Source: Bacillus ndiopicus
GTDB lineage: Bacteria > Bacillota > Bacilli > Bacillales_A > Planococcaceae
Reading direction: 5' to 3'
Assembly: GCF_000612805.1 (NCBI RefSeq)
Contig: NZ_HG964407.1
Span: 124,001-188,000, forward strand
Length of the DNA: 64,000 bases
The translations under genes and the position numbers were made by a program. The notes under the pieces were generated by a model. The model did not search any database. It saw nothing but the letters and a program-made list of their open reading frames with translations, and had not been told where the DNA came from. Positions 8,300 through 16,721 of the stretch are shown piece by piece. Every line of letters begins with the position of its first letter. Positions within the stretch are counted from its first letter, which is position 1.

Positions 8300-9144
8300 T
8301 ACTTCACAGCCACCTTTCGTGCTAGTACCTCTTTCATATAGCTCGTATCGTTACATAAATAGTATGTTTCGCCTGTCTTCTCATCTGTAAGCTCATCTAA
8401 GAAAACATTCGATAAGCCTGTCTCGCGACAAATCTTTCCTTCAAATTGCTCCACGACGAATGGATAGTCCTCAAAGGCAAGAGATTGTACATTTGTATAT
8501 GGCGGAACAGCATAAATCTTTTTTTCACGTCCCGCACCAAATAGTATGAGCGCCTCATTGCTATCAATTTTCGGATTATCAAAGCGTGGTATTGGACTAG
8601 GATTCATCACATAGCGACCGTTTACAAGCACAGGATAGTCCGCACCTTGTGATGTTTGGTTATAACGCATAATTTGTTCAAATAGCATTAAATATGCCCC
8701 GCTATATTCCTTTTCCGCATGGTAACGCTTCGTCTTATATTCACTGCGCTCAATTGCACGTAACGGCTCTGGCTCTGGCACTTGCAAGACCAGAATTTGC
8801 TCCTTCGTCAACGGCACTTCTGGAATACGGTGGCGTGACTGCACAATTGATGCATCTTGAGTACGGCTTGTTGTCTCGACACCTGTTGTTTTTTGTACAA
8901 GCTTTTTAATATTGATTGCATTAACGGAATCATCTGCACCTTGGTCGATAACCTTCAATGTATCTTCCTTACCGATTAGCGCCAATGTCACTTGTAAACC
9001 ACCCGTTCCCCAACCACGCCCAATCGGCATTTCACGCGAGGCAAACGGCACTTGATAACCAGGAATGGCAACGCCCTTTAAAATTGCGCGGCGTATTTCC
9101 TTTTTTGACTGCTCATCTAATAATGCGAACGGCACTTCTCTCAT
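8299..9144 (-). CDS. phnJ: C-P lyase catalytic subunit PhnJ (atypical cysteine set)
   Basis: 281-residue radical-SAM-type subunit that cleaves the carbon-phosphorus bond of ribose 1-alkylphosphonate 5-phosphate. The radical glycine lies in AIPGYQVPF (Gly29, E. coli Gly32). Family landmarks RGWGTGG, KVIDQGADD, NGRYVMNPSPIPRFDNPK and FGAGREKKIYAVPPYT are intact. E. coli uses Cys241, 244, 266 and 272. A gapless alignment around FLDE keeps the first (KICRE) and third (LCNDT) but has Thr and Met at the others, and these are the only two cysteines in the protein. It starts in an ATGA overlap with phnI. Confidence 0.93.
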   Translation of the reverse strand: MREVPFALLDEQSKKEIRRAILKGVAIPGYQVPFASREMPIGRGWGTGGLQVTLALIGKEDTLKVIDQGADDSVNAINIKKLVQKTTGVETTSRTQDASIVQSRHRIPEVPLTKEQILVLQVPEPEPLRAIERSEYKTKRYHAEKEYSGAYLMLFEQIMRYNQTSQGADYPVLVNGRYVMNPSPIPRFDNPKIDSNEALILFGAGREKKIYAVPPYTNVQSLAFEDYPFVVEQFEGKICRETGLSNVFLDELTDEKTGETYYLCNDTSYMKEVLARKVAVK

Positions 9145-10229
9145 AGTGATTTGCCCTCCTTTTTAATCGTTCTCATTTGCTCAAGCTTCGATTGGAACGT
9201 TACGTAATGTGGCATTTTTAAATGTGAAATAAAGCCTGTTGATTCAATCGTATCGACATGGAGTAGCACGAATTCCTCGTCATGAATTGGCGTATCTCCC
9301 CCTGTCTCTAATGCGTGATCCACGATAGACATGGCAATGGCTTTTGTTTCATTTTGACCAAAGCAAGCGCCATAGCCGATATCAAACTCCAGCACTTGTT
9401 TATCTTCGCTATCAACATTAACAGGAATAAATGACTCTACCTCTGTTAGCTTAATTGCCCCAATGTAATACGGATCATCCTCATCATCCATTGCAACATG
9501 AATAGACTGCCACCCTACTCGTACTTCACCTACTGTCGGATGTGATGCACCATAGCCTCGCAAGCCTGCATAGCCTAGCGATGTAACAGTGCCCGTTTGT
9601 CCACGCGTTAGTGTTTGCAAACGCTGTGAACGGTTTGTTGGAAAGGCCATGCTTTCCTTAGTAATATCACTCGGCTCAGCATCGTTCTCAGGAAACTCTC
9701 GTATTAACCCTTCTTGGCGCAAGTAATCCATTACTTTCGGTAAATTTTCCAACGGCAATTCGCTTTCATCTGGCACTTCAATAGCCTCAAATTCAGCTTT
9801 TTGCGCTACTACATCCGCAGCTGTTTCTTGCAGTAAATCGAAATTAAGCAAACGGTGTAAATAGTCATGCGATGCACCTAAAATTTGACCACCTGGAATA
9901 TCCTTAAAGCTTGCAGAAATGCGACGTAAAACGAACATATTTCGCGCATCTGTAGTTGTTGAATAGTACAGCCTCGGCAATGTTGAACGGTGCGCACGCA
10001 ATAAGAAAATCGCTTCCTCTACATTGCCTTCACTTTGCTTCATTGCAAGTCCCGCTAGTTGCTCACTATATAAGCTACTCTCCGACATTACTTGATCTAA
10101 AAATCCTCGCATCGTAGCCTGTAATGTCTCAACTGCCACATATGCTCCTTCTTTGACACGCTCATATTGTAAATGCTCTAATGACGCCTCAATTGCTTCT
10201 GCACCACCGCGAACTGCTACATATGCCAT
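9141..10229 (-). CDS. phnI: C-P lyase core subunit PhnI
   Basis: 362-residue PhnI, the nucleosidase component which, with PhnG, PhnH and PhnL, swaps adenine of ATP for the phosphonate. It begins MAYVAVRGGAEAIEAS and carries the family motifs QLAGLAMKQSEG, RHRLLN-like LHRLLNFDLLQ and LGYAGLRGYG. Length matches E. coli (354). Start overlaps the phnH stop (TAATG) and its stop overlaps phnJ (ATGA), so the core is translationally coupled. Confidence 0.95.
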   Translation of the reverse strand: MAYVAVRGGAEAIEASLEHLQYERVKEGAYVAVETLQATMRGFLDQVMSESSLYSEQLAGLAMKQSEGNVEEAIFLLRAHRSTLPRLYYSTTTDARNMFVLRRISASFKDIPGGQILGASHDYLHRLLNFDLLQETAADVVAQKAEFEAIEVPDESELPLENLPKVMDYLRQEGLIREFPENDAEPSDITKESMAFPTNRSQRLQTLTRGQTGTVTSLGYAGLRGYGASHPTVGEVRVGWQSIHVAMDDEDDPYYIGAIKLTEVESFIPVNVDSEDKQVLEFDIGYGACFGQNETKAIAMSIVDHALETGGDTPIHDEEFVLLHVDTIESTGFISHLKMPHYVTFQSKLEQMRTIKKEGKSL

Positions 10230-10801
10230 TAATTCGTCACCTCACTCATGCTTGTTGTGCGAGGAAGGGCAATAACCCGTCCACTACGCTCGATAAAAAT
10301 ACAATCTATACCAAGTGGAAATTCCTTATTTTTGCTCGTGCGCAATGCTAAAAGCTCCTTACCTACAGCTAATTCAATATGCTCTACTGTTTTAATACCT
10401 GGTCCTGTTAGCTGAGCTGTAATTGTTGGTGCTATTTCATCTAACTCAATAATGATAGTTGCTGATTTTTGAGGATCAATTAAATCGCCAACTTTCGCTA
10501 GCTCAATCGCCTTTAATAGCTGTTGCTGCTCCGTACCATGTGGAATAATAATAAAATCCGCCTGCTCTAGAGACTTAATTTGACAACCTGTTATTGCATG
10601 CACAGACTGATTAATTTCTCGATGCTTATTAGCTGTTTGGAAGCTTACTTCACCATCTAGCAATGACATACAGATAGTAGCTGTTTCTGCATATAAACCA
10701 TTAACTGTATAGTTATTTTCCAATTTCCCTGCTGTACCTGGTCTCGCAAAGCAATTTAGCAATGTACGAAATGCGCGTTGTGTATAATGTACGGTTTCCA
10801 T
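10229..10801 (-). CDS. phnH: C-P lyase core subunit PhnH
   Basis: 190-residue PhnH, a core scaffold subunit with a PLP-transferase-like fold that lacks the cofactor. The family signature TQRAFRTLLNCFARPGT is near residues 7-23, and the hydrophobic strands FIIIPHGT and ITAQLTGPGI follow. The start is preceded by AAGGAGG. It lies 11 bases downstream of phnG and is coupled to phnI. Confidence 0.92.
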   Translation of the reverse strand: METVHYTQRAFRTLLNCFARPGTAGKLENNYTVNGLYAETATICMSLLDGEVSFQTANKHREINQSVHAITGCQIKSLEQADFIIIPHGTEQQQLLKAIELAKVGDLIDPQKSATIIIELDEIAPTITAQLTGPGIKTVEHIELAVGKELLALRTSKNKEFPLGIDCIFIERSGRVIALPRTTSMSEVTN

Positions 10802-10812
10802 GCTGCTCCTCC

Positions 10813-11238
10813 TTAAGTAGCCATCGTATCGAAATTAACTTTTGTACGCTCGATGGAACGTTTAATTTGCTGCTGATTTATATGAAGCTGTTGTGCTAAC
10901 GCTTCAAAATGTGGTATCCATAGTATTGTTTCTGGTAACTGTGCCTCATAGGCTGCATCAATAATTGCCAGCGCCTTTGACAACTCTGGTTCGGATTCCT
11001 TTACTAAGCCAATTCCATAGTGATTACCAATCTTCACTTTCGTTTCTGTAACTAATACTTCTCCTATATAAAACAGTGATTTTTGCGCAGTTTCACGCAT
11101 TTTGATCATGACAAGTCCTTCTTTTGGTGGGCTAATTTCCTGTACGTCATATTGCTCGCAAATATTAGCTGCCAGTTGTAATGCAAGCTCTCTTCCTACT
11201 TCAATTAACAACTTTGTTCGTTCAGCTCTTTTCATCAT
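10813..11238 (-). CDS. phnG: C-P lyase core subunit PhnG
   Basis: 141-residue PhnG, first gene of the C-P lyase operon proper. I start at the ATG at 11238 (MMKRAERTKLL) because AAAGGAG lies 5 bases upstream and E. coli PhnG begins at the equivalent point; a 20-residue extension to 11298 has no ribosome site. GLVMIKMRETAQKSLFYIGEVLVTE is the conserved centre. The region upstream (11239-11349) must hold the operon promoter, since phnF ends in its own terminator. Confidence 0.93.
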   Translation of the reverse strand: MMKRAERTKLLIEVGRELALQLAANICEQYDVQEISPPKEGLVMIKMRETAQKSLFYIGEVLVTETKVKIGNHYGIGLVKESEPELSKALAIIDAAYEAQLPETILWIPHFEALAQQLHINQQQIKRSIERTKVNFDTMAT

Positions 11239-11306
11239 GCCAGCTCCTTTCACTATCATCCTAACTTGTCGCCAAGTGCTGTAGTGAAAAGGTTTCATAA
11301 AGAATA

Positions 11307-11323
11307 TGTAAAGACGCTTTACA
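11307..11323. promoter_or_regulatory. Palindrome upstream of phnG, candidate operator
   Basis: TGTAAAGACGCTTTACA is a perfect 7-3-7 inverted repeat 70 bases before the phnG start. Related TTTACA/TGTAAA palindromes lie upstream of phnF (12232-12250 and 12133-12152). They could be operators for PhnF, or overlapping PhoP-type TT[AT]ACA boxes; sequence alone does not decide. Confidence 0.5.
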
Positions 11324-11344
11324 AAAAAGGCGCCAAGTTGTAAA

Positions 11345-11396
11345 AAATAGGGCTGTAGGGAAAGCAGATTTTTACTGCATCTCCCTACAGCCCCTT
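11345..11396 (-). terminator. Terminator between phnF and phnG
   Basis: On the minus strand GGGCTGTAGGGA pairs with TCCCTACAGCCC around an inner GCAG/CTGC stem, followed by TATTTTTT. It separates phnF transcription from the phnG operon. Confidence 0.85.
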
Positions 11397-11401
11397 TTAA
11401 T

Positions 11402-12106
11402 TCATAGTTGAAAAGAAAAGCGATCTGTGCGATAAATAATTTCTGTGTACTCTAGCAATTGATTTTGTTCCTTATCCCAGTTATCCGATTCTACCTTGAC
11501 GAGTGGCACAAGCACCTCACAGCTGAGTAATGCGCGCTCTAATTCATTCGGAAAAGATACTGACAAATTAGAAAAAGTGCTGTGAAACATATTAATTCCA
11601 TTGCTCTTATAAAAACTATACATGGATGTTAATCGATTATTTGCCTGCTTAATTTGCGGAAAATTGTCCGCAATTATATAAGAACGATGTAATGCGGCAG
11701 GCTCACCATCGATATAACGCAAGCGTTCTACTAAATAAACTGTATGCTCAGGCACAATTTGAGGCTTATTATAAATTTCATGGTTGGCTGGTACACGCTC
11801 TAATTTCGTAACAACCGATTTATAATTCGCTGTTTGCTTCCGCATTTTTTCACTAAAGCTCACATCACCGGTCATTACAACCTCCAACGTTTTCCTTTGG
11901 TGCTTTAAAAAACGCCCAACCCCTTGCTTTGAATATATATAGCCCATCTTTTCAATAAATTCATAGACATTGCGAATTTTAATTCTTGGCACTTTAAACT
12001 GCTCTACTAATACAAGCTCACTTGGCATTTTATCATCTAATGAAAATGTGCCATTTAAAATACCTTGCAACAAATAGTCCTTTACTCGTAGCTCTTCTTG
12101 ATCCAT
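11402..12106 (-). CDS. phnF: GntR/HutC-family regulator of phosphonate utilisation (PhnF-like)
   Basis: 234-residue repressor-type regulator. An N-terminal winged helix-turn-helix (residues 5-70, including DKMPSELVLVEQFKVPRIKIRNVYEFIEK) precedes a UTRA ligand-binding domain (about 85-230). The start ATG at 12106 follows GAGGTG by 7 bases; the preceding GTG is the alternative. It stands alone just upstream of phnG with its own terminator. PhnF-type proteins repress phn genes when phosphate is sufficient or ligand is absent (family knowledge). The HTH is slightly divergent (PRIKIRN instead of SRxTVR). Confidence 0.85.
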   Translation of the reverse strand: MDQEELRVKDYLLQGILNGTFSLDDKMPSELVLVEQFKVPRIKIRNVYEFIEKMGYIYSKQGVGRFLKHQRKTLEVVMTGDVSFSEKMRKQTANYKSVVTKLERVPANHEIYNKPQIVPEHTVYLVERLRYIDGEPAALHRSYIIADNFPQIKQANNRLTSMYSFYKSNGINMFHSTFSNLSVSFPNELERALLSCEVLVPLVKVESDNWDKEQNQLLEYTEIIYRTDRFSFQL

Positions 12107-12373
12107 CACTGTTCACCTCTGCTAGATGGTTATTTTACAATTCATCGTAAAAAATTTTAAATATATGCACAAGATAGCTAGATGTTAGTAATTTCGCGCT
12201 CAACCTTAGTGTCTCATGCGTTGTGGGCACTTTTTTACAAAATGTAAAAATTATATTAAGAAATTGTATAGCTAAGGGTTTTGCCAAAATCCGAAAGAAG
12301 AATAATTACGTGTGACTTTTTTGCCTTTTCAGAAGTAATACGGGCTTTCCTTTCCCTTCAAATGAATTTGAAC
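12107..12373. promoter_or_regulatory. phnF upstream region with two TTTAC palindromes
   Basis: This spacer holds TTTTTACA-AAA-TGTAAAAA (12232-12250) and TTTTAC-N8-GTAAAA (12133-12152), both AT-rich inverted repeats sharing the TTTACA half-site with the phnG palindrome. They are candidate autoregulatory or Pho-type sites. No gene is visible. Confidence 0.4.
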
Positions 12374-12418
12374 AAAAAAGCCTTGCTAATTAGAAGATAT
12401 TCCAATTAACAAGGCTTT
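12374..12418 (-). terminator. Terminator of the peptide-scavenging operon
   Basis: AAAGCCTTG (12377-12385) pairs with CAAGGCTTT (12410-12418). On the minus strand the stem is followed by a T-run (CTTTTTTG). It lies 50 bp beyond the stop of the 12,468 regulator. Confidence 0.8.
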
Positions 12419-12467
12419 CATTAATCTTTTGGCACTAGCATTTTATTATACTAAGATTCAACATGAC

Positions 12468-13775
12468 TCAATTATTTTTAAACTGATAAATTTTTCGTGG
12501 TCTACCTGGTTTACCCGTTGATTCTTCAGTAACCTCTAGTAAACCCATTTGCTCAAGATCTTGTAAAATCCTTCTCGTATTTCGATCTGTGTTCTTTAAA
12601 AGGTTTGTAATGAGTTCACTATCGAAGCTTTCTATTTTCTTCAATTTTAAATAATGATAAATTTTTGCAGGGATAGTTGGTGTGTAGTTATGCTCTTTTA
12701 ATACTTTCTTCCAGTCTTCAGGCAATCTTTCAACTGTATAATATTGATTACCTTCAGTAATAAATTCAGGTATTTCTTTCATTTGACTATCGAAAAATAT
12801 TTTTTTATCTGCTTCATTTTGATTGTTTTCAAAAGCAAGCTCTATATTTTGCATCGCTTCATACACTGTATGTCCAGAGCCTATTCCCACTTTTAAATTA
12901 AGAGATGTTTCAAGTTCAATTTCTTGAACAAGCTTTGTAATTGATTGACTTAAATGCAATAATTCAAAGTCACCATAGGTTGTATAAATATAAAAACGGC
13001 CTTCCTGTGTATTCACAAGCGTCCCGTTCAGCTTCTCAGCTATTGCTAAAATGGCTAATTCCGCCGCTAATCTTTTCTTCTTAGCCTCATACGTGTCACC
13101 AATAACTTTAATTGTGCCATGATGGAGCTCGAAGCCAACAATAGCAACCTTTGATTTCTCAAATATTTGGCTAGTAGCACGTGTCACAAGTAAATTAAAA
13201 ATAGACCTAATCGCCAATTGTGATGGGACAATACGGAAACATGGTATTCCGAGTTTTTGTAACTCTTGGTATACCGTCACTAAACAAGTAACCGCTACTT
13301 CTGTTTTCTTAGCATTAAAATTTCGAATATGAAAATCAATAATTTCCTCATATGTACCATGGCGTTCATACGAGAACAATTCAAAGTTCAAAGAGTGTAT
13401 ATTATACTCTTTTAATACTTGTAGCACGATTTCTTCATCAACTGTATCAACACTAATAGATGTTGTAATTTCTTTTCTTTCAAGAAATATTTGAAGTATT
13501 GTTCCTAAAAACGCTATACCGTGAAGTGGTATAAAAGCCCCTTCTTCCTCAGTAATCCACCCTTTATCTAACGCATAGTAATAAGGTTGTTGTCCAGAAA
13601 AAATCCATTGTGTAACATCGTACCTATTATCTTTCAAAATATGCTCCAACATATCTTGATGAAAATATTCAAACTCAACTAACTCAATTCGAGAATCAGT
13701 ACGTGCCACTTCTTTCATTTGATCCAATGAGTCACGTGGACCTATTGCTCCAATCCGCACTTTCAATGCACTCAT
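12468..13775 (-). CDS. Winged-helix transcriptional regulator with cyclase-like sensor region, last gene of the peptide operon
   Basis: 435 residues. Residues 1-75 (VRIGAIGPRDSLDQM...) look like a Rossmann-type alpha/beta domain. The centre (about 155-330) contains VGFELHHGTIKVIGDTYEA and VGIGSGHTVYEAMQNIELA, a pattern I associate with degenerate GGDEF/nucleotide-cyclase-fold domains. Residues about 365-435 are a winged helix with a basic wing GKPGRPRKIY. I cannot name the family. ATG at 13775 follows AAAGGGG closely; a TTG four codons upstream is possible. It lies 36 bp after the last ABC gene, so it probably senses a substrate and controls the importer operon. Confidence 0.7.
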   Translation of the reverse strand: MSALKVRIGAIGPRDSLDQMKEVARTDSRIELVEFEYFHQDMLEHILKDNRYDVTQWIFSGQQPYYYALDKGWITEEEGAFIPLHGIAFLGTILQIFLERKEITTSISVDTVDEEIVLQVLKEYNIHSLNFELFSYERHGTYEEIIDFHIRNFNAKKTEVAVTCLVTVYQELQKLGIPCFRIVPSQLAIRSIFNLLVTRATSQIFEKSKVAIVGFELHHGTIKVIGDTYEAKKKRLAAELAILAIAEKLNGTLVNTQEGRFYIYTTYGDFELLHLSQSITKLVQEIELETSLNLKVGIGSGHTVYEAMQNIELAFENNQNEADKKIFFDSQMKEIPEFITEGNQYYTVERLPEDWKKVLKEHNYTPTIPAKIYHYLKLKKIESFDSELITNLLKNTDRNTRRILQDLEQMGLLEVTEESTGKPGRPRKIYQFKNN

Positions 13776-13811
13776 GGCCCCTTTCAATTGCTTTCTACTT
13801 CTATAACAATA

Positions 13812-14813
13812 CTAGTGTAAAGGATGATGACAAGCAACAAAGTGGCGTGGCAAAATTTCTCGATATTCTGGACTTTCTTGTTTACAACGTTCTGTTGCAA
13901 ATGAGCATCTTGGATGGAAATGACAACCACTAGGTGGATTACTTGGATTCGGAATTTCCCCTTCTATTAGTTGGTGTGTTTTACGCAATTTTGGATCTGG
14001 GATTGGTACAGAATCTAATAAAGCATGTGTATATGGATGTAATGGCTTAACAAAAAGCTCATCACGATCTGCTAGCTCCACCATTCTTCCTAAATACATA
14101 ACACCAATTCGAGTGCTAATATGACGAACAGCAGGCAAGCCATGTGCAATAAATATATATGTTAAATCTAATTCCTTTTGTAATTTCTTTAAAAGATTTA
14201 AAATTTGCGCTTGAATTGAAACATCCAATGCAGATACAGCCTCATCACAAACAATTACTTTCGGGCGCAATGCTAAGGCTCTCGCAATTCCTATTCGCTG
14301 ACGTTGACCGCCGCTAAATTCATGCGGATAACGCTTCAACTGATGTTCACCCAGTCCAACAAGCTTTATTAGCTCTAACACTTCTTTACGCAATTGTTCA
14401 CCTGAAGCAATTTTGTGCACAACTAATGGCTCACCAATTATTTCTTCTACAGTCATGCGTGGATTTAATGACGAGTAGGGGTCTTGAAATATAACTTGCA
14501 AATCTCGTCTTGCCTTACGTAATTCCTCCTGCGACATCTGTGCAATATCTTTACTATCAAAATAAATATTACCTTCCGTTGCATCGAGTAACCCTAAAAT
14601 AAGTTGTCCTGTTGTTGATTTACCGCATCCAGATTCGCCTACAATCCCCAACGTTTCACCTTCATAGACATCAAAATTTAAGCCATCTACCGCTCGTACT
14701 GTGGAGCTCTGCTTTTTAATATATCCCTTGGTAATTTCAAAATGCTTTTTTAAATTCCGCACTTTCATAATTACTTTTTCTTCTATTTCAATTTTTTCTT
14801 TTACAACTTCCAT
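13812..14813 (-). CDS. Oligopeptide/dipeptide ABC transporter ATPase (OppF/DppF-type)
   Basis: 333-residue ATPase with Walker A GESGCGKST, signature FSGGQRQR, Walker B VIVCDEAVSALD and the Opp-family C-terminal Cys motif CHFHPRCSFATERC. A charged extension of about 14 residues precedes the first strand. AGGGGG precedes the ATG. It pairs with the next ATPase gene (14,826) as a heterodimer energising peptide import, followed by the regulator. Confidence 0.92.
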   Translation of the reverse strand: MEVVKEKIEIEEKVIMKVRNLKKHFEITKGYIKKQSSTVRAVDGLNFDVYEGETLGIVGESGCGKSTTGQLILGLLDATEGNIYFDSKDIAQMSQEELRKARRDLQVIFQDPYSSLNPRMTVEEIIGEPLVVHKIASGEQLRKEVLELIKLVGLGEHQLKRYPHEFSGGQRQRIGIARALALRPKVIVCDEAVSALDVSIQAQILNLLKKLQKELDLTYIFIAHGLPAVRHISTRIGVMYLGRMVELADRDELFVKPLHPYTHALLDSVPIPDPKLRKTHQLIEGEIPNPSNPPSGCHFHPRCSFATERCKQESPEYREILPRHFVACHHPLH

Positions 14814-14825
14814 TTTGTGTACCCC

Positions 14826-15788
14826 CTATACTTTAATACATCGTTTCGCATGTGTTGAATTAATGTATTCTAGTTCTGGATGTATTGTCATGCAATCTTT
14901 GTCCGCCAAAGGGCATCTCGGATGGAATTTACATCCTTTCGGCATATTTGTAGGATTTGGTACAGTTCCTTCTATTGAATAAAGATTTTCTACAACATCA
15001 TGAATTTTGGGAATTGATGCCATTAACCCATGTGTATATGGATGCTTTGGATTTTCAAATAACTCGAAAACAGGAGCTTCCTCTACTACCTCACCCGCAT
15101 ACATAACAATAACTCGGTCAGCGACTTCTGCTACTACACCTAAGTCATGTGTAATAATTAAAATACTCGTATTGCTTTTTTCCTTCAAATTTTTCATCAA
15201 TGTTAAAATTTGTGCTTGAATTGTTACATCTAGCGCAGTCGTTGGCTCATCTGCAATTAAAAGTTTGGGATTGCAGGACAGCGCCATTGCAATCATGACT
15301 CGCTGGCGCATCCCCCCTGATAATTGGTGAGGGAAACGGCTCATTACTTTTTCTGCATCCGGAATGCCTACTAACTCTAGCATTTCAATTCCTTTTTTAT
15401 GAGCTGCCTCTTTTGTTAATTGCTGATGAAGAATCAGCGTTTCTCGCAATTGATACCCAATCGTGAAAACCGGATTCAAAGCTGTCATAGGCTCTTGGAA
15501 AATCATTGATATTTCATTGCCACGCAGTGCTCGATATTCTTTTTTACTAATCTTAAGCAAATCTCGTTCTCTGAACGTCATTTCCCCATCATATACTTCA
15601 CCATTTGGAGGTAAAATGCCCATAACTGCAAGCGATGTTACACTTTTACCACTTCCTGATTCACCTACAATCGCAAGTGTTTCCCCTTCGTTTACATGAA
15701 AGGTCACACCATTAACGGTTGGCACAAAGCCATCTTCTGTTTTAAATCGAACGCGTAAATCTTTAATATCTAAAATTGGATTGCTCAT
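14826..15788 (-). CDS. Oligopeptide/dipeptide ABC transporter ATPase (OppD/DppD-type)
   Basis: 320-residue ATPase with Walker [10 protein letters not shown], signature LSGGMRQR, Walker [13 protein letters not shown] and C-terminal [14 protein letters not shown]. Start ATG at 15788 follows GAGGTG; a GTG two codons earlier sits too close to the site. It lies 15 bases after the permease gene and 12 bases before its ATPase partner, so it belongs to the same transcript. Confidence 0.92.
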   Translation of the reverse strand: MSNPILDIKDLRVRFKTEDGFVPTVNGVTFHVNEGETLAIVGESGSGKSVTSLAVMGILPPNGEVYDGEMTFRERDLLKISKKEYRALRGNEISMIFQEPMTALNPVFTIGYQLRETLILHQQLTKEAAHKKGIEMLELVGIPDAEKVMSRFPHQLSGGMRQRVMIAMALSCNPKLLIADEPTTALDVTIQAQILTLMKNLKEKSNTSILIITHDLGVVAEVADRVIVMYAGEVVEEAPVFELFENPKHPYTHGLMASIPKIHDVVENLYSIEGTVPNPTNMPKGCKFHPRCPLADKDCMTIHPELEYINSTHAKRCIKV

Positions 15789-15803
15789 ATGCACACCTCA
15801 CAG

Positions 15804-16709
15804 TTAATCTTTAATTTTCGGGTCTAATACGTCACGTAACCAATCTCCTAAGAAAATAACACCTAACACCGTTACAGTAATCGCAATACCTGGGAATGTT
15901 GCTACCCACCAGCTAGTTGCGAGATACTCACGACCATCACTCAGCATTAACCCCCATGATACATCTGGAGACTGAATACCTAAACCAAGGAAGCTTAAGC
16001 TAGCTTCTAAAATAATCGTTGAAGCAACATTTAATGTCGCAATAACGATAAATGAGGAAATAACATTCGGCAATACATATTTTGCGATAATTCTGAAATT
16101 TTTAGCTCCAATTGCCCGTGCGGAGCGTACATAATCTCGTTCTTTTACACTTAATGTTTCACTTCGTACCATCCTTGCATAAACAACCCAGGATGTCCCA
16201 CCTAATACTAGAATCAATGTAGGTACGCTCGGTCCAAGTACTGCAAGAATAATTAACATAAATAAAATATTTGGAATTGCAAGGAATGAATCGACTGTTC
16301 TCATAATAATGAAATCCCATAGCTTACCATAGTACCCCGCAATCAATCCAAAAAACATGCCGATAATACCAGCTAGAATAACAGCACTTATTCCTACTAA
16401 TAACGATATTCGTGAGCCATAAATAATTCGACTTAATACATCTCGCCCTAGGTTATCTGTTCCTAATGGGTGCTCCATCGTTCCGCCTTCCAGCCAAAAT
16501 GGCGGTAGTAAACGACTCATAATATTCGTCTTAGCTGGGTCATACATTGCTAAATAAGGCGCCAAAATAGCCATAATGGTCATCGCTAATACAATAATCA
16601 AACCAACGAAGCCTGTCTTACTTTTAAGTAGTCGGAAAAAAAGGCTTTTAAATCTACCCTTCTTTTTACGATTAAGAGAAGATTGTGAAGTTTCAAGTGT
16701 TGTTGTCAT
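15804..16709 (-). CDS. Oligopeptide/dipeptide ABC transporter permease (DppC/OppC-type)
   Basis: 301-residue membrane permease. A basic N-terminal tail (RKKKGRFKSLFFRLLKSK) precedes the first helix at about residues 33-53. The conserved EHPLGTDNLGRDVLSRIIYG stretch starts near residue 79, and the EAA-type coupling loop is VRSARAIGAKNFRII. Strong AGGAGG precedes the start. It forms the channel with the 16,722 permease. Confidence 0.93.
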   Translation of the reverse strand: MTTTLETSQSSLNRKKKGRFKSLFFRLLKSKTGFVGLIIVLAMTIMAILAPYLAMYDPAKTNIMSRLLPPFWLEGGTMEHPLGTDNLGRDVLSRIIYGSRISLLVGISAVILAGIIGMFFGLIAGYYGKLWDFIIMRTVDSFLAIPNILFMLIILAVLGPSVPTLILVLGGTSWVVYARMVRSETLSVKERDYVRSARAIGAKNFRIIAKYVLPNVISSFIVIATLNVASTIILEASLSFLGLGIQSPDVSWGLMLSDGREYLATSWWVATFPGIAITVTVLGVIFLGDWLRDVLDPKIKD

Positions 16710-16721
16710 ATAAATACCTCC

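Noticed and set aside
8397..8582. Alternative frame across the PhnJ cysteine region as evidence of a frameshift
   Set aside because: The main frame aligns to PhnJ without gaps on both sides of the altered cysteines; the other frame has no family resemblance.
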